This document shows, one piece after another, positions 27,640 through 35,995 of a stretch of DNA of 64,000 nucleotides (position 1 is the stretch's first letter; each line of letters opens with the position of its first letter). Under the pieces are notes generated by a model, which searched no databases, had not been told where the DNA came from, and saw only the letters and a program-made list of their open reading frames with translations. This stretch comes from CBDFKQ01 sp965248855 (GTDB lineage: Bacteria > Bacteroidota > Bacteroidia > Cytophagales > 172606-1). A program made the position numbers and the translations under genes. The stretch is taken from assembly GCA_965248855.1 (NCBI GenBank), contig CBDFKQ010000024.1, positions 1 through 64,000 of the forward strand, written 5' to 3'.

Positions 27640-28116
27640 ATGATGGAGTCTGAAAAAGCAATTCAAATAATAAAAGATAAAAAAAGTATAAATATACTGA
27701 TAGCAGACGATGACCCGGATGACAGGCAGATGACCAAGGAAGCCTTAGAAGAAAATTATCTTTTAAACAGCTTACATTTTGTAGAAGATGGTGAACAATT
27801 ACTCGATTTCCTAAAAAGGAGGGGGAAATATAAGGATCCACTAACCAGCCCAAGGCCGGGTTTAATTTTACTGGATTTAAATATGCCCAGAAAAGATGGA
27901 AGGGAAGCATTAAATGAAATAAAATCTGATCCGGAATTAAAAAGTATTCCGGTAATTATATTTACAACATCAAAAGCAGAAGAAGACATTCTTAAATCAT
28001 ACAACCTTGGGGTAAATTGTTTTATAACTAAGCCCGTTACTTTTTCAGGTTTATTAGATGTTGCCCGATCTATTGGTCAATACTGGTTTGAAATTGTTGA
28101 ATTGCCTAAAAGTTAA
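27640..28116 (+). CDS. Single-domain response regulator (Rcp1-like), paralogue of the 20330 receiver
   Basis: A 158-residue stand-alone receiver. The acidic pocket DDDPDD is at about 23-28, the phospho-acceptor Asp79 is in LILLDLNMPRKDG, and the Lys is in CFITKPVTF. It follows the multi-PAS kinase by 26 bp and is its likely partner. It is strongly similar along its length to the receiver at 20330. The start is one of two adjacent ATGs (27640 or 27643). Confidence 0.9.
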   Translation: MMESEKAIQIIKDKKSINILIADDDPDDRQMTKEALEENYLLNSLHFVEDGEQLLDFLKRRGKYKDPLTSPRPGLILLDLNMPRKDGREALNEIKSDPELKSIPVIIFTTSKAEEDILKSYNLGVNCFITKPVTFSGLLDVARSIGQYWFEIVELPKS

Positions 28117-28141
28117 TTTAAGACAGGAAAAGAGATAAAAA

Positions 28142-29575
28142 ATGAATAATATCAGAGTACTATTGGTTGATGATGATGAGGATGATTATATTCTCACAAT
28201 TGATTATCTGAAGGAAATACCAAATAAGAAATTTGAAATAGATTGGGCAAATAATTTTAATAGTGCTTTGGAATATATCCATAACGGCACACACGATATT
28301 TATATTTTTGATTTTTTATTGGGTGCGAAAACGGGCTTAGAATTACTTCAGCAGGCATTAAAGGTAGGTTATGAAGGTCCTGTAATTTTATTGACCGGCA
28401 AAGGAGATCAAAAAGTTGATACTGAAGCCATGCGCTTAGGTGCTTATGATTATTTAGTTAAAGGCGAATTAGATGCAGAGAAATTGGAAAGGAGTATAAG
28501 GTACGCCTTGGATAAAGCAAATACAATAAAGGCATTAAAGGAAAGTGAACGCAAGTACAGAAATGTTTTTGAGCAAAGTAAAGATATGATTTACATCACT
28601 AACTCTTCAGGTGATTTTGTGAGTGTAAATAAATCTGCAACCGAGTTACTCGGTTATACCCATGATGAATTTTTCGATATGAAAGCCAGCCAAATTTGGG
28701 ACAGTGAGGTTTACAAAGAAATTTTCGAAATAAACATGGCCGAAAATGGTGAAATAAATGACTTTGAAGTTGTTTTAAAGTCAAAAACTGATGAAAAGAA
28801 ATTTTGCATAATTTCTGCTACTGCGCAAACAGATAATAATAATATCACTTATTATCAATGCATAGTACACGATATTACTACACGCAGAAAAACAGAGAGG
28901 GCATCAACCTTATCAGAAAAAATGGGCGCTACAAACAGGCTTGTAAGAACATTAGCGCATGAAGTAAGAAATCCATTAACAAATATTAATTTATCGATTG
29001 AAAACTTAGAAAGTGAAGTTAATGATGATCTCCTGCAAGCGTATCTCGATATAATTAAAAGAAATTCAAAAAGAATAAATGATTTAATTACCGAACTTTT
29101 AAATTCATCCCGCCCATCAGAAATTATCCTTAAAAAACATTCAATTATTGATATTGTTGAATCCACCTTGCTTGAAGCTGCGGATAGGATAAATTTAAAA
29201 AATATTACTCTTGTAAAAGAATATGATTCGAATTGCAATATTGTATCTATAGATGAAAGCAAAATTAAAATAGCCTTTCTTAATTTAATAATCAATGCTA
29301 TTGAAGCGATGGAAGAGCATAAGGGAATTTTAAAAGTAAGTATTTCTTCAAAAGATGATAAATGTATTGTTAATTTTGAAGATAATGGTATTGGAATTCC
29401 AAAAGAAGATTTAAGCAGGTTATTCGAACCTTATTTTACATCCAAACCAACCGGAATGGGCTTAGGCTTGGCTGCTACATTAAATATTATTCAATCACAT
29501 AAAGCAATCATTGAAGTTGAATCTGAAATTGGACTTGGTACTAAGTTTCATATCGCATTCAACCTTAATGATTAA
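28142..29575 (+). CDS. Receiver-PAS-histidine kinase hybrid
   Basis: A 477-residue soluble hybrid. It has an N-terminal receiver (acidic cluster VDDDEDD, phospho-acceptor Asp57 in IFDFLLGAKTG), a PAS domain (about 140-255, YRNVFEQSKDMIYITNSSGDFVSVN), then a HisKA domain with LAHEVRNPLTNI (His273) and HATPase with NGIGIPKEDL and GMGLGLAATLNII. The receiver before the kinase suggests input from another phospho-donor in the operon, perhaps the multi-PAS kinase. It could feed the NtrC-type regulator or the final receiver. Confidence 0.9.
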   Translation: MNNIRVLLVDDDEDDYILTIDYLKEIPNKKFEIDWANNFNSALEYIHNGTHDIYIFDFLLGAKTGLELLQQALKVGYEGPVILLTGKGDQKVDTEAMRLGAYDYLVKGELDAEKLERSIRYALDKANTIKALKESERKYRNVFEQSKDMIYITNSSGDFVSVNKSATELLGYTHDEFFDMKASQIWDSEVYKEIFEINMAENGEINDFEVVLKSKTDEKKFCIISATAQTDNNNITYYQCIVHDITTRRKTERASTLSEKMGATNRLVRTLAHEVRNPLTNINLSIENLESEVNDDLLQAYLDIIKRNSKRINDLITELLNSSRPSEIILKKHSIIDIVESTLLEAADRINLKNITLVKEYDSNCNIVSIDESKIKIAFLNLIINAIEAMEEHKGILKVSISSKDDKCIVNFEDNGIGIPKEDLSRLFEPYFTSKPTGMGLGLAATLNIIQSHKAIIEVESEIGLGTKFHIAFNLND

Positions 29576-29613
29576 AAATAATTTTTAGTATTAACGTTAA
29601 TTTTAAAAAGAAA

Positions 29614-29997
29614 ATGAAAAAGAAAATTTTAGTAATTGATGATGAAACCGTAATACGTGACAGTATTAAAAAAATTCTGGAGAGGGAGGGCTATACTGTT
29701 GAAACTGTTGCCAACATAAGGGATGCTGTCGATAAAGTTGCTTTTACCGATTATGATTTAATCACTTGCGATGTAATGATTCCTGCACTTGGCGGTTTTG
29801 AATTAATTGATCAAATTAAAGCGGATCCCACTAAAAAAAATATACCAATTTTAATGATTACCGGGGTCGACAAGGATATATTAGATATGACCCGCCATGA
29901 AGCTGATGAAGTAATTACAAAACCATTTGAATCAAAAGAATTAATTGAAAAAGTAAAAAGATTATTAACTGAAAGCGCTTCTGTTGAAAGCAAGTAA
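29614..29997 (+). CDS. Response regulator (receiver only)
   Basis: A 127-residue CheY-like receiver with DDE (9-11), phospho-acceptor Asp53 in LITCDVMIPALGG, and the Lys in EVITKPFESKEL. No output domain. It is the last gene of the rpoN operon, 38 bp after the hybrid kinase and directly before a strong terminator. It probably acts as a phosphate relay or sink, or binds a protein target. Confidence 0.9.
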   Translation: MKKKILVIDDETVIRDSIKKILEREGYTVETVANIRDAVDKVAFTDYDLITCDVMIPALGGFELIDQIKADPTKKNIPILMITGVDKDILDMTRHEADEVITKPFESKELIEKVKRLLTESASVESK

Positions 29998-30014
29998 AAT
30001 ATTTTTAGATTTAG

Positions 30015-30048
30015 AGTACCGCATTTTAAAAGAATGCGGTACTTTTTT
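30015..30048 (+). terminator. Rho-independent terminator of the rpoN signalling operon
   Basis: AGTACCGCATT and AATGCGGTACT form a perfect 11-bp stem with a 7-base loop, followed at once by a T-run. It lies 15 bp behind the last receiver gene. Confidence 0.9.
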
Positions 30049-30071
30049 ATTTTTAAATGAAAATATTTTAA

Positions 30072-30664
30072 ATGAATAAAACCTTTACACCTCAACAACT
30101 TATAAATGGGTATATAAATGGCTATTTTCCAATGGCAGATAGCGATACAGAAGAAATTTTATGGTATTCCCCTGATCCCAGAGCAATTATTCCTATCAAA
30201 ACTTATAAGGCGCAAAAATCATTGCGACCAATTCTTAACAAAAAAATTTTCGAAATCAGGTATAACACTTCATTCAAAAAAATTATGGAAGGTTGTGCAA
30301 GTTTAAGAAAGGATGAAGAAGGGACATGGATATCAAAAAATATTATAAAAAATTATTGTACCCTTCATCAACTTGGGCTTGCGCACAGTGTTGAAGCTTT
30401 TTATAATAATGAACTTGTCGGTGGTTTATATGGCGTTGCATTGGGCGCAGCCTTTTTTGGAGAATCAATGTTTTATAAAGTGCCTAATGCTTCAAAAGTT
30501 TGTTTTCATCATTTAATTGAAAAACTAAAGAAAAAAACTTCGAATTATTAGACACCCAGTTTATGAATGATAATGTACTTCGGTTTGGTGCAATAGAAAT
30601 ACCAAAAGAAGAATATTTAATTTTATTACAAGAAGCTGTTTGTAAAAAAGTAAGTTTTATTTAA
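30072..30664 (+). pseudogene. aat: Leucyl/phenylalanyl-tRNA-protein transferase, frameshifted
   Basis: Aat adds Leu or Phe to proteins with basic N-termini and so marks them for ClpS/ClpAP. Family blocks are clear: GYINGYFPMAD, WYSPDPRAIIP, the region around EGTWIS, and GGLYGVALGAAFFGESMF. The first frame stops at 30551 after KLKKKTSNY. Reading one base back in the seven-A run at 30531-30537 restores the expected C-terminus: NFELLDTQF, FGAIEIPKEEYL and so on to the stop at 30662-30664, about 197 residues. One A is therefore missing compared with an intact gene. It may be a sequencing error, a real mutation, or slippage on AAA AAA. Confidence 0.85.
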
Positions 30665-30667
30665 AAA

Positions 30668-31147
30668 TCAATCAAGCGTTTCGGGGAAGATACTTTTTGC
30701 TTTTTCCAATATTGAATCCGTTTTTTGTTTTACCTCAGTAATTTTTATTTTCTCGTCTTCCAAATACCTCACTTTTTTTTCTTCTTTCATTTCTTTCATA
30801 TTAGGATCGAAATGATGCATCCAATTCATCATCCCATCATCTGCAGCTTGCAAACCGGTTAATAAAGAATCAAGTTTTAATTTTTCAATTTTAACGTTCA
30901 ATTTTGGATTTACTTTTGTTAAACTATCCAACTCTTTTATTCTTTTATTTGTCTTTCCTTTTAAAATCATTATTTCATCCATTTTAGGCATTACATTATC
31001 ATGCACATCCATTACTTCACTGTAAAGTTTTCCGGATGGAGTTATGTCTTCTTTGTCAGAATGTATTTCTTTTTTTTCGCTACAAGAGAAAAATAAGAAT
31101 ATAGAACAAATAAGAAATACAATTGAATTTTTATAAAAGATTTTCAT
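30668..31147 (-). CDS. Hypothetical lipoprotein with helical body
   Basis: A 159-residue protein. The signal peptide ends in the lipobox FLFFSC, placing the lipidated Cys near residue 22. The remainder is charged and strongly helical, with Met-rich stretches (EVMDVHDNVMPKMDEIMILKG; DDGMMNWMHHFDPNMKEMKEE). Similar proteins are widespread in Bacteroidota without a known role. It ends 4 bp from the end of the aat reading frame, so the two genes converge tightly. Confidence 0.65.
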   Translation of the reverse strand: MKIFYKNSIVFLICSIFLFFSCSEKKEIHSDKEDITPSGKLYSEVMDVHDNVMPKMDEIMILKGKTNKRIKELDSLTKVNPKLNVKIEKLKLDSLLTGLQAADDGMMNWMHHFDPNMKEMKEEKKVRYLEDEKIKITEVKQKTDSILEKAKSIFPETLD

Positions 31148-31178
31148 GTAGAATTATTTTTTAAAATTTTTATTAAAT

Positions 31179-31350
31179 TATGAATATACTGATATCGATA
31201 AACTGATAAAATTATTTAATTATTTAATTATTTTACTTGAAGTTTTTTTTGGGTTAGGGATTGCAGTGTAAATCTTTTTGTGAGGTACGAACAAAAGATT
31301 GTAACGTAAAGCCCTGCCAAGGGCAACCCCCAAACATTTATTTTATATTT
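31179..31350 (-). repeat. Dispersed intergenic repeat, full copy B (inverted)
   Basis: Read on the minus strand it matches the element at 39781-39945 in the same order: AAATAAATGTTTGGGG, GGGCTTTACGTT, CAATCTTTT, GTTCGT and CCTCACAAAAA, then CACTGCAATCCCTAA, an AT-rich spacer, and the core ATCAGTTTATC with TATATTCATAAT. Similarity is about four bases in five by eye, with small indels. It lies between the lipoprotein start and the acyltransferase stop. Confidence 0.75.
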
Positions 31351-31410
31351 AAACAAATTTTAAAAAATTTAACTTAATAATTAACAAAACGATCTATATC
31401 AATACCAAAA

Positions 31411-32592
31411 TTATATTTTCTTCGGTTTCATTCCAAAAAGAAATCTTACAGTGTTATATGGCCTTATTAAAAATTCATAACTACCCAAGCATAAAAATAT
31501 GGTTACAAAGCTTGTAAAAATAAATTTTGTACTTATTTCATCATTCGTTTTTACTACGTAATAGGCAATAATAACAATAATAGTCTGATGCAAAATATAA
31601 AAAGCATAAATACCTTCATTTGCCCGGATTAAAAATTTATTATTGAAATTGAGATATTTTTTTCCATATCCAAGTATTGCCATCACCCAACACCAGGCAT
31701 TAAAAATTAATATGGCTCTAAAAAAAATAAATAACCATCCGGAGCCCGGCTCATCCAAATCATTCCATCTGATTATATTTACAAAAAGCAAACAAAAAAA
31801 CGCAAGTTTTAATGATAATTTTCTATTTTTTTCAATATCGCTCCATAATGTATTAAGGTTAACAAAATAACCAAATAAGAAAAATAAAAAGTAGTAGATA
31901 AGCATTGTTAAATCTTTTACAATATTCTGTGGGCCGGGATATTTATCGATTAAAGTAATGTAAACAAGTATTAAAGGAAGGGCCAAAAAATAAATACTCA
32001 GCTTATTTATCAAATTTGAAAAAGAGTTTATAAAAGTTTTACCCGATTTACTTTTCCACCATAAAAATATCGGAAGGCCAACAAGTGAAAAGATAAATAA
32101 ATAAGCAATAAACCATAAGTGGTGCCAGCTAAAATTACCTTTAAGGTATGGCTCAAATTGGAAAACATATTTATAAAATTCCAAATACGAATATGTTTGA
32201 CCTTGGGTAAGCCTTTCAAAATAAATTTGAGGAGGAACGATTACCAGCATACCAAATACAAGCGGAATAAAAAGCCTTTTAAATCTTTCCCAAATATATT
32301 TACCGGAAGTGCGCATACTCAATAAATAATAAGTACCCGTACCGGAAATAAAAAATAATAAGGCCATTCTCCAGCGTGACAAAAAAAACATCCATTCCCG
32401 GAAAATTTCACTTGTCGTGTTATTTTTAATATGCCAACCCCAATCATTAACGAATATCATTCCTGTATGATAAAAAACTAATAATACGATAGCAATAACC
32501 CTAAGCCAATCCAAATCATACCTTCGGGTGCTTTGTTTTTCTGTTTCAGAAACCATTTCTGTTGTTTGTGAGGAATTAATTAATGTGTTCAT
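31411..32592 (-). CDS. Acyltransferase family 3 membrane protein
   Basis: An integral membrane O-acyltransferase of the acyltransferase_3/OpgC type with about ten hydrophobic helices. The family entry motif RYDLDWLRVIAIVLLVFYHTGMIF carries the conserved Arg and the catalytic-type His. It probably moves acyl groups onto a glycan or other envelope molecule. The frame opens at a TTG (32616), but the ATG at 32592 gives a better start (393 residues). It lies 105 bp behind the AraC-type gene; the spacer holds an inverted repeat. Confidence 0.8.
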   Translation of the reverse strand: MNTLINSSQTTEMVSETEKQSTRRYDLDWLRVIAIVLLVFYHTGMIFVNDWGWHIKNNTTSEIFREWMFFLSRWRMALLFFISGTGTYYLLSMRTSGKYIWERFKRLFIPLVFGMLVIVPPQIYFERLTQGQTYSYLEFYKYVFQFEPYLKGNFSWHHLWFIAYLFIFSLVGLPIFLWWKSKSGKTFINSFSNLINKLSIYFLALPLILVYITLIDKYPGPQNIVKDLTMLIYYFLFFLFGYFVNLNTLWSDIEKNRKLSLKLAFFCLLFVNIIRWNDLDEPGSGWLFIFFRAILIFNAWCWVMAILGYGKKYLNFNNKFLIRANEGIYAFYILHQTIIVIIAYYVVKTNDEISTKFIFTSFVTIFLCLGSYEFLIRPYNTVRFLFGMKPKKI

Positions 32593-32662
32593 GAGCTTAT
32601 TTAATTGTTTGCTCAAAAATGAAAAAGATATATCGTTTACAAGTATGTTTTTGTAAGGGGGT

Positions 32663-32686
32663 CGTTCGTACTTATAAATTCGAACG
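32663..32686. promoter_or_regulatory. Inverted repeat CGTTCG-N12-CGAACG, possible operator
   Basis: Two perfect 6-bp inverted half-sites lie in the short spacer between the AraC-type regulator gene and the acyltransferase gene, about 70 bp before the latter's ATG. Position and GC-rich half-sites suggest a binding site, perhaps for that regulator. Confidence 0.35.
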
Positions 32687-32697
32687 TTATATTTGTT

Positions 32698-33861
32698 TTA
32701 ATATGCTTTTTTAAATTCGGATGGGGTTGTTCCGGTTATTTTTTTAAAAGAAGTATTAAATGATGATTTAGAATTATAACCAACTTTTTCTGCTACCTCT
32801 TCTATTTTAAGGTGGTTATTCTCTTTTGATGACAGAATTTTTTTCGCTTCTTTAATCCGATATTCGGCAATGAATTCGAAAAAATTTTTACCTAAGTTTT
32901 CGTTTAGTATTTGAGATAAATGATGTGGAGAAACAGATAATGTTTTTGCAAGTTCGGGTAATGAAAAAGAACTGTTTTGAAAAGATTTTTCTGTTTCCAT
33001 AAAATCAATTAATTTTTTTAAAATATGTTCTTCCATTTCCGAAGACAATGATGATTTTTCATATTTTTTTTGAGGAAGTATTTTTTCATTTATCTGATGA
33101 AAAAATATAGACTTTCTCATAATACTGAAACTAATAATATAGATTACAAGTGCAATGTGAGCTGCGATGATATGATCTCCAAGATCATGAGGGAATAACA
33201 TACAAATTGTAAAAAATACAAAAATTAAGGATAGCAATTGAAAATTCACATTTCTTAACCAGACAAGATTTATATCGTTGTTAGAAAAATACGATAGGTT
33301 TTTATTTTTAAATTCCTTTTTCAGAGTGATATAATTCCAAACAGAATAGATTACCATTTGAATAAATGTTAATTCTCTAATATTATCTTGAAGCCAAAAC
33401 ATCCATGGCAACCCAATTACATCACAATTTATTTCTTTAAAGGAAGGATGAAAAGCATTAATATAAGCATTATATTTATATGCCTCGCTTTGAGGAGACA
33501 ATAAAACTGCCATATAAATTAAATAAATAATTGCCGGCGCAAAATGAAACCATTGATTTTTTGAAAATTTATTTGTGATGCGTGTTTTAATATATAAATA
33601 AAATAATGGGCAGAAAGTAAAATTTAATGGTTCTGTAAAATCTACAAGCCATAGTATGCGAAACATATAATTGGTATAACCCAACCAAACATCAGATATT
33701 ACCAGAGACAGTGAAAGTAAAAGAAATCCAAGAAAACGATTGGCAAAATTATTTCCTTTGCTATGAGTGAGAAAAAAATAGGATAAATAAAATCCCTGGA
33801 TTGCACCAAGGAAAATAAAAAATGCAAAAAAATCAATATTGACAGGCAGGCTTTTATACAT
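32698..33861 (-). CDS. Membrane-bound AraC-family transcriptional regulator
   Basis: A 387-residue protein. The first 240 residues contain about seven hydrophobic helices (for example FFIFLGAIQGFYLSYFFL, GFLLLSLSLVISDVWLGY). The C-terminal 100 residues are an AraC double HTH: LSVSPHHLSQILNENLGKNFFEFIAEYRIKEAK and IEEVAEKVGYNSKSSFNTSFKKITGTTPSEFKK. This architecture lets a membrane signal drive DNA binding. The adjacent acyltransferase is the simplest target. It starts 19 bp after the dynamin-like GTPase gene, so the three genes may share a transcript. Confidence 0.88.
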   Translation of the reverse strand: MYKSLPVNIDFFAFFIFLGAIQGFYLSYFFLTHSKGNNFANRFLGFLLLSLSLVISDVWLGYTNYMFRILWLVDFTEPLNFTFCPLFYLYIKTRITNKFSKNQWFHFAPAIIYLIYMAVLLSPQSEAYKYNAYINAFHPSFKEINCDVIGLPWMFWLQDNIRELTFIQMVIYSVWNYITLKKEFKNKNLSYFSNNDINLVWLRNVNFQLLSLIFVFFTICMLFPHDLGDHIIAAHIALVIYIISFSIMRKSIFFHQINEKILPQKKYEKSSLSSEMEEHILKKLIDFMETEKSFQNSSFSLPELAKTLSVSPHHLSQILNENLGKNFFEFIAEYRIKEAKKILSSKENNHLKIEEVAEKVGYNSKSSFNTSFKKITGTTPSEFKKAY

Positions 33862-33880
33862 ATTATTCAGCCATTAAAAA

Positions 33881-35611
33881 TTAATCTATTACTTGCTGTA
33901 TTTCTTTTTCTAAAACCAATAGCCGGCTTTTTAAATCATCGTGTTTTTCACCAATTAATTTTACCTGTTGGTTTTCATTTTCGATCATAGCATCAAAATT
34001 AATAAAATTGCTATCAATTTTTGATTTTATGATTTTGATATAAGATTTTAATTTTTCTGTAACTTCTTCTGATAAGCGCTCTCGGCCTTTAATTACTTCC
34101 TCTCTATAATTTTTTAATATTTTGTACCTGCTTACTCCCATTGTTATGCCTGCAAATAAAACGCCTACTGCAGTTAAAACTCCTCCGGTTATGTCCAACA
34201 CAGCCAACTTTGTTGTTGTGGCCAGTACAATACCAACTATTGCCAAGCCGCTGCCGGTTGCAATATTTGGTGCAATTGCCTGATTTTGATTAATTGATTC
34301 CTCCCCGCTAAAATTTTCTGATCGACTGATAAATTTACCAAATGCTTCCTGCAATTCTTTTAAAACGTGTGCACGCCTGTCAGAAATATCAGAAAAAATA
34401 TCATGGTTATCTTTTAAAATCGTTTTACTGCCTTGAATTTTTAAATCAATAATTTTAGCCATCTGCTGAATGGTATCAGCGAGATCGTTGGCACTATCCT
34501 CTAATCTTCTTTTCAAATCTGTAGAAAGATCATTTTCTAATTGTGCAGATAAAGCTTCCAACCATGCTTTTGATGAAGTTTTTTTACTAAAAATAGAAGT
34601 GAATGTTCGTTTTAATAAAAGAATAAAAGATAATTCATTGTCTAAATCCTTTTCTGCCTTTAATGTTATTTTATCATAGCCTGCCAATAAATTTTCTACC
34701 AATATATCAACTTGCTTAAAAGATCTGATTTCTTGTGTACTTAAAGTTTCTTTTATATCATTTCTAAAACCAATGTCCGAATCCAGTTGTTGTTTTCGAT
34801 CAGAGAGGCCTTTAAATATTCTTTCATTGATGTTAATGGATGTTTGAATATTGTTTTCCAATTTTAAAAATGATGCTTTTCCACCGGTAATATTTTTTTC
34901 AATAAAATTTCTTATTTCTGCAAATCCACTTATTTCATATTTTTTATCAAGTTCATCTTTTGCCGAAACAGAAAATATTTGTGGCGAAACGATTCCTTTT
35001 TTCTGTGCAAACTCCGAAACCCCTTTCACATTAATCATTAAATCATTTTCATTTAATAAATCTTTTTGTTGTAAAACGAAAATAATTTTTCTTCTCCAAT
35101 CAGAATAAATAAAATCCAGAAAATCCCAAGCCGATTGCCTGTATGGGTTTTTCGCTTCAAAAACAAAAACGATAAGGTCGGATGCAGGAATAAAACTTTC
35201 TGTTATCTGTTGGTGGTGTGCAATGATGGTATTCGTTCCGGGGGTATCTACAATCGAAATTTCCTTTAAAATTTCGATTGGGTAATAGAGTTTTTTTAAA
35301 TAAGGGTTAACAACAACCTCCGCTTCTTCATCACCATAAGTTATTTGCTGTATGGTATCAGTCATTGGCGCAGGAGAAACCTTGCAAATTTCTTTATCTG
35401 TTTGAAGTAATGCATTAATAAAACTGCTTTTACCTGCTTTTACTTCTCCAACAATAACAAACATAAAAGGCTCATTGATTCTGTTTCGCAATTCGCTTAC
35501 AGTTTCAGTCAATTCTTTATGCGCGATAAAAATAGTAAGGCTGTGTAAGTCTTTTACTATTTCGTCTACCCGGGAGCGATAGTTTTGAAGTTTATTATTA
35601 ATAATTGGCAT
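33881..35611 (-). CDS. Dynamin-like GTPase
   Basis: A large GTPase of the bacterial dynamin family, expected to bind or remodel membrane. With the ATG at 35611 the protein has 576 residues. G1 is GEVKAGKSSFINALL (about 55-69), G3 is SIVDTPGTNTI, and G4 is QQKDLL, a variant of the usual T/N-K-x-D. Helical stalk regions follow. A paired hydrophobic segment (GSGLAIVGIVLATTTKLAVLDITGGVLTAVGVLFAG) near the C-terminal third should insert in the membrane. The longer frame from a TTG at 35686 runs into a hairpin and is rejected. It precedes the AraC gene by 19 bp. Confidence 0.82.
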   Translation of the reverse strand: MPIINNKLQNYRSRVDEIVKDLHSLTIFIAHKELTETVSELRNRINEPFMFVIVGEVKAGKSSFINALLQTDKEICKVSPAPMTDTIQQITYGDEEAEVVVNPYLKKLYYPIEILKEISIVDTPGTNTIIAHHQQITESFIPASDLIVFVFEAKNPYRQSAWDFLDFIYSDWRRKIIFVLQQKDLLNENDLMINVKGVSEFAQKKGIVSPQIFSVSAKDELDKKYEISGFAEIRNFIEKNITGGKASFLKLENNIQTSININERIFKGLSDRKQQLDSDIGFRNDIKETLSTQEIRSFKQVDILVENLLAGYDKITLKAEKDLDNELSFILLLKRTFTSIFSKKTSSKAWLEALSAQLENDLSTDLKRRLEDSANDLADTIQQMAKIIDLKIQGSKTILKDNHDIFSDISDRRAHVLKELQEAFGKFISRSENFSGEESINQNQAIAPNIATGSGLAIVGIVLATTTKLAVLDITGGVLTAVGVLFAGITMGVSRYKILKNYREEVIKGRERLSEEVTEKLKSYIKIIKSKIDSNFINFDAMIENENQQVKLIGEKHDDLKSRLLVLEKEIQQVID

Positions 35612-35671
35612 TGGTATATTTTTATGTAGAGGGCTTAATTTATAAATATTTAACAAGAAAGGAATAAATAT

Positions 35672-35705
35672 AAAAAAGTCTGCCAATTGAATTGACAGAC
35701 TTTTT
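35672..35705. terminator. Hairpin terminator upstream of the dynamin-like gene
   Basis: GTCTGCCAATT and AATTGACAGAC pair with one mismatch, with A-run and T-run flanks. Because it lies before the ATG of the GTPase and behind the T9SS gene (minus strand), it probably ends transcription from the cell-wall group. Confidence 0.6.
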
Positions 35706-35723
35706 ATAAAACAGTTTTTTTAT

Positions 35724-35754
35724 GATTATAATGCTATTGATAAACTGATAATTT
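35724..35754 (-). repeat. Palindromic intergenic repeat core, solo copy
   Basis: On the minus strand it reads AAATTATCAGTTTATCAATA, matching the end of the full elements at 31.2 and 39.9 kb. The rest of the long element is absent here. Confidence 0.5.
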
Positions 35755-35950
35755 TCTTTTCTTTTTCTAAACCGGTTTAAGTTTAAATAATTTAAATCAA
35801 AAATTAAAGCAGGAACTCTGTTTGGTATAGCATGATAAAGAAATTTTTGATAATTTTAAAAACGTGCATAAAATATTTTTAAAGGAATTTCAGACAGATT
35901 ACTGTTTTTCAAAATAGATTTAAGTGTGAACACTTAAATCAGAAGTGGGT

Positions 35951-35985
35951 TTCTTCTTTCTTCTCTTGTCTCTTGTCTCTTATCC
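35951..35985 (-). repeat. Heptanucleotide tandem repeat array
   Basis: Five consecutive 7-base units on the plus strand: TTCTTCT twice, CTTGTCT twice, CTTATCC once. The array begins 10 bp behind the T9SS protein stop codon (minus strand). Confidence 0.7.
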
Positions 35986-35995
35986 GAAATATCAA

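Noticed and set aside
30531..30537. Programmed -1 frameshifting in aat as the preferred explanation
   Set aside because: The run does not give the canonical X-XXY-YYZ heptamer in the right phase followed by a clear stimulatory structure; a one-base deletion or sequencing error is simpler.
35612..35686. N-terminal extension of the dynamin-like GTPase from a TTG
   Set aside because: The TTG lies inside a terminator-like hairpin, and the extension has no match to the family; the ATG at 35611 fits better.
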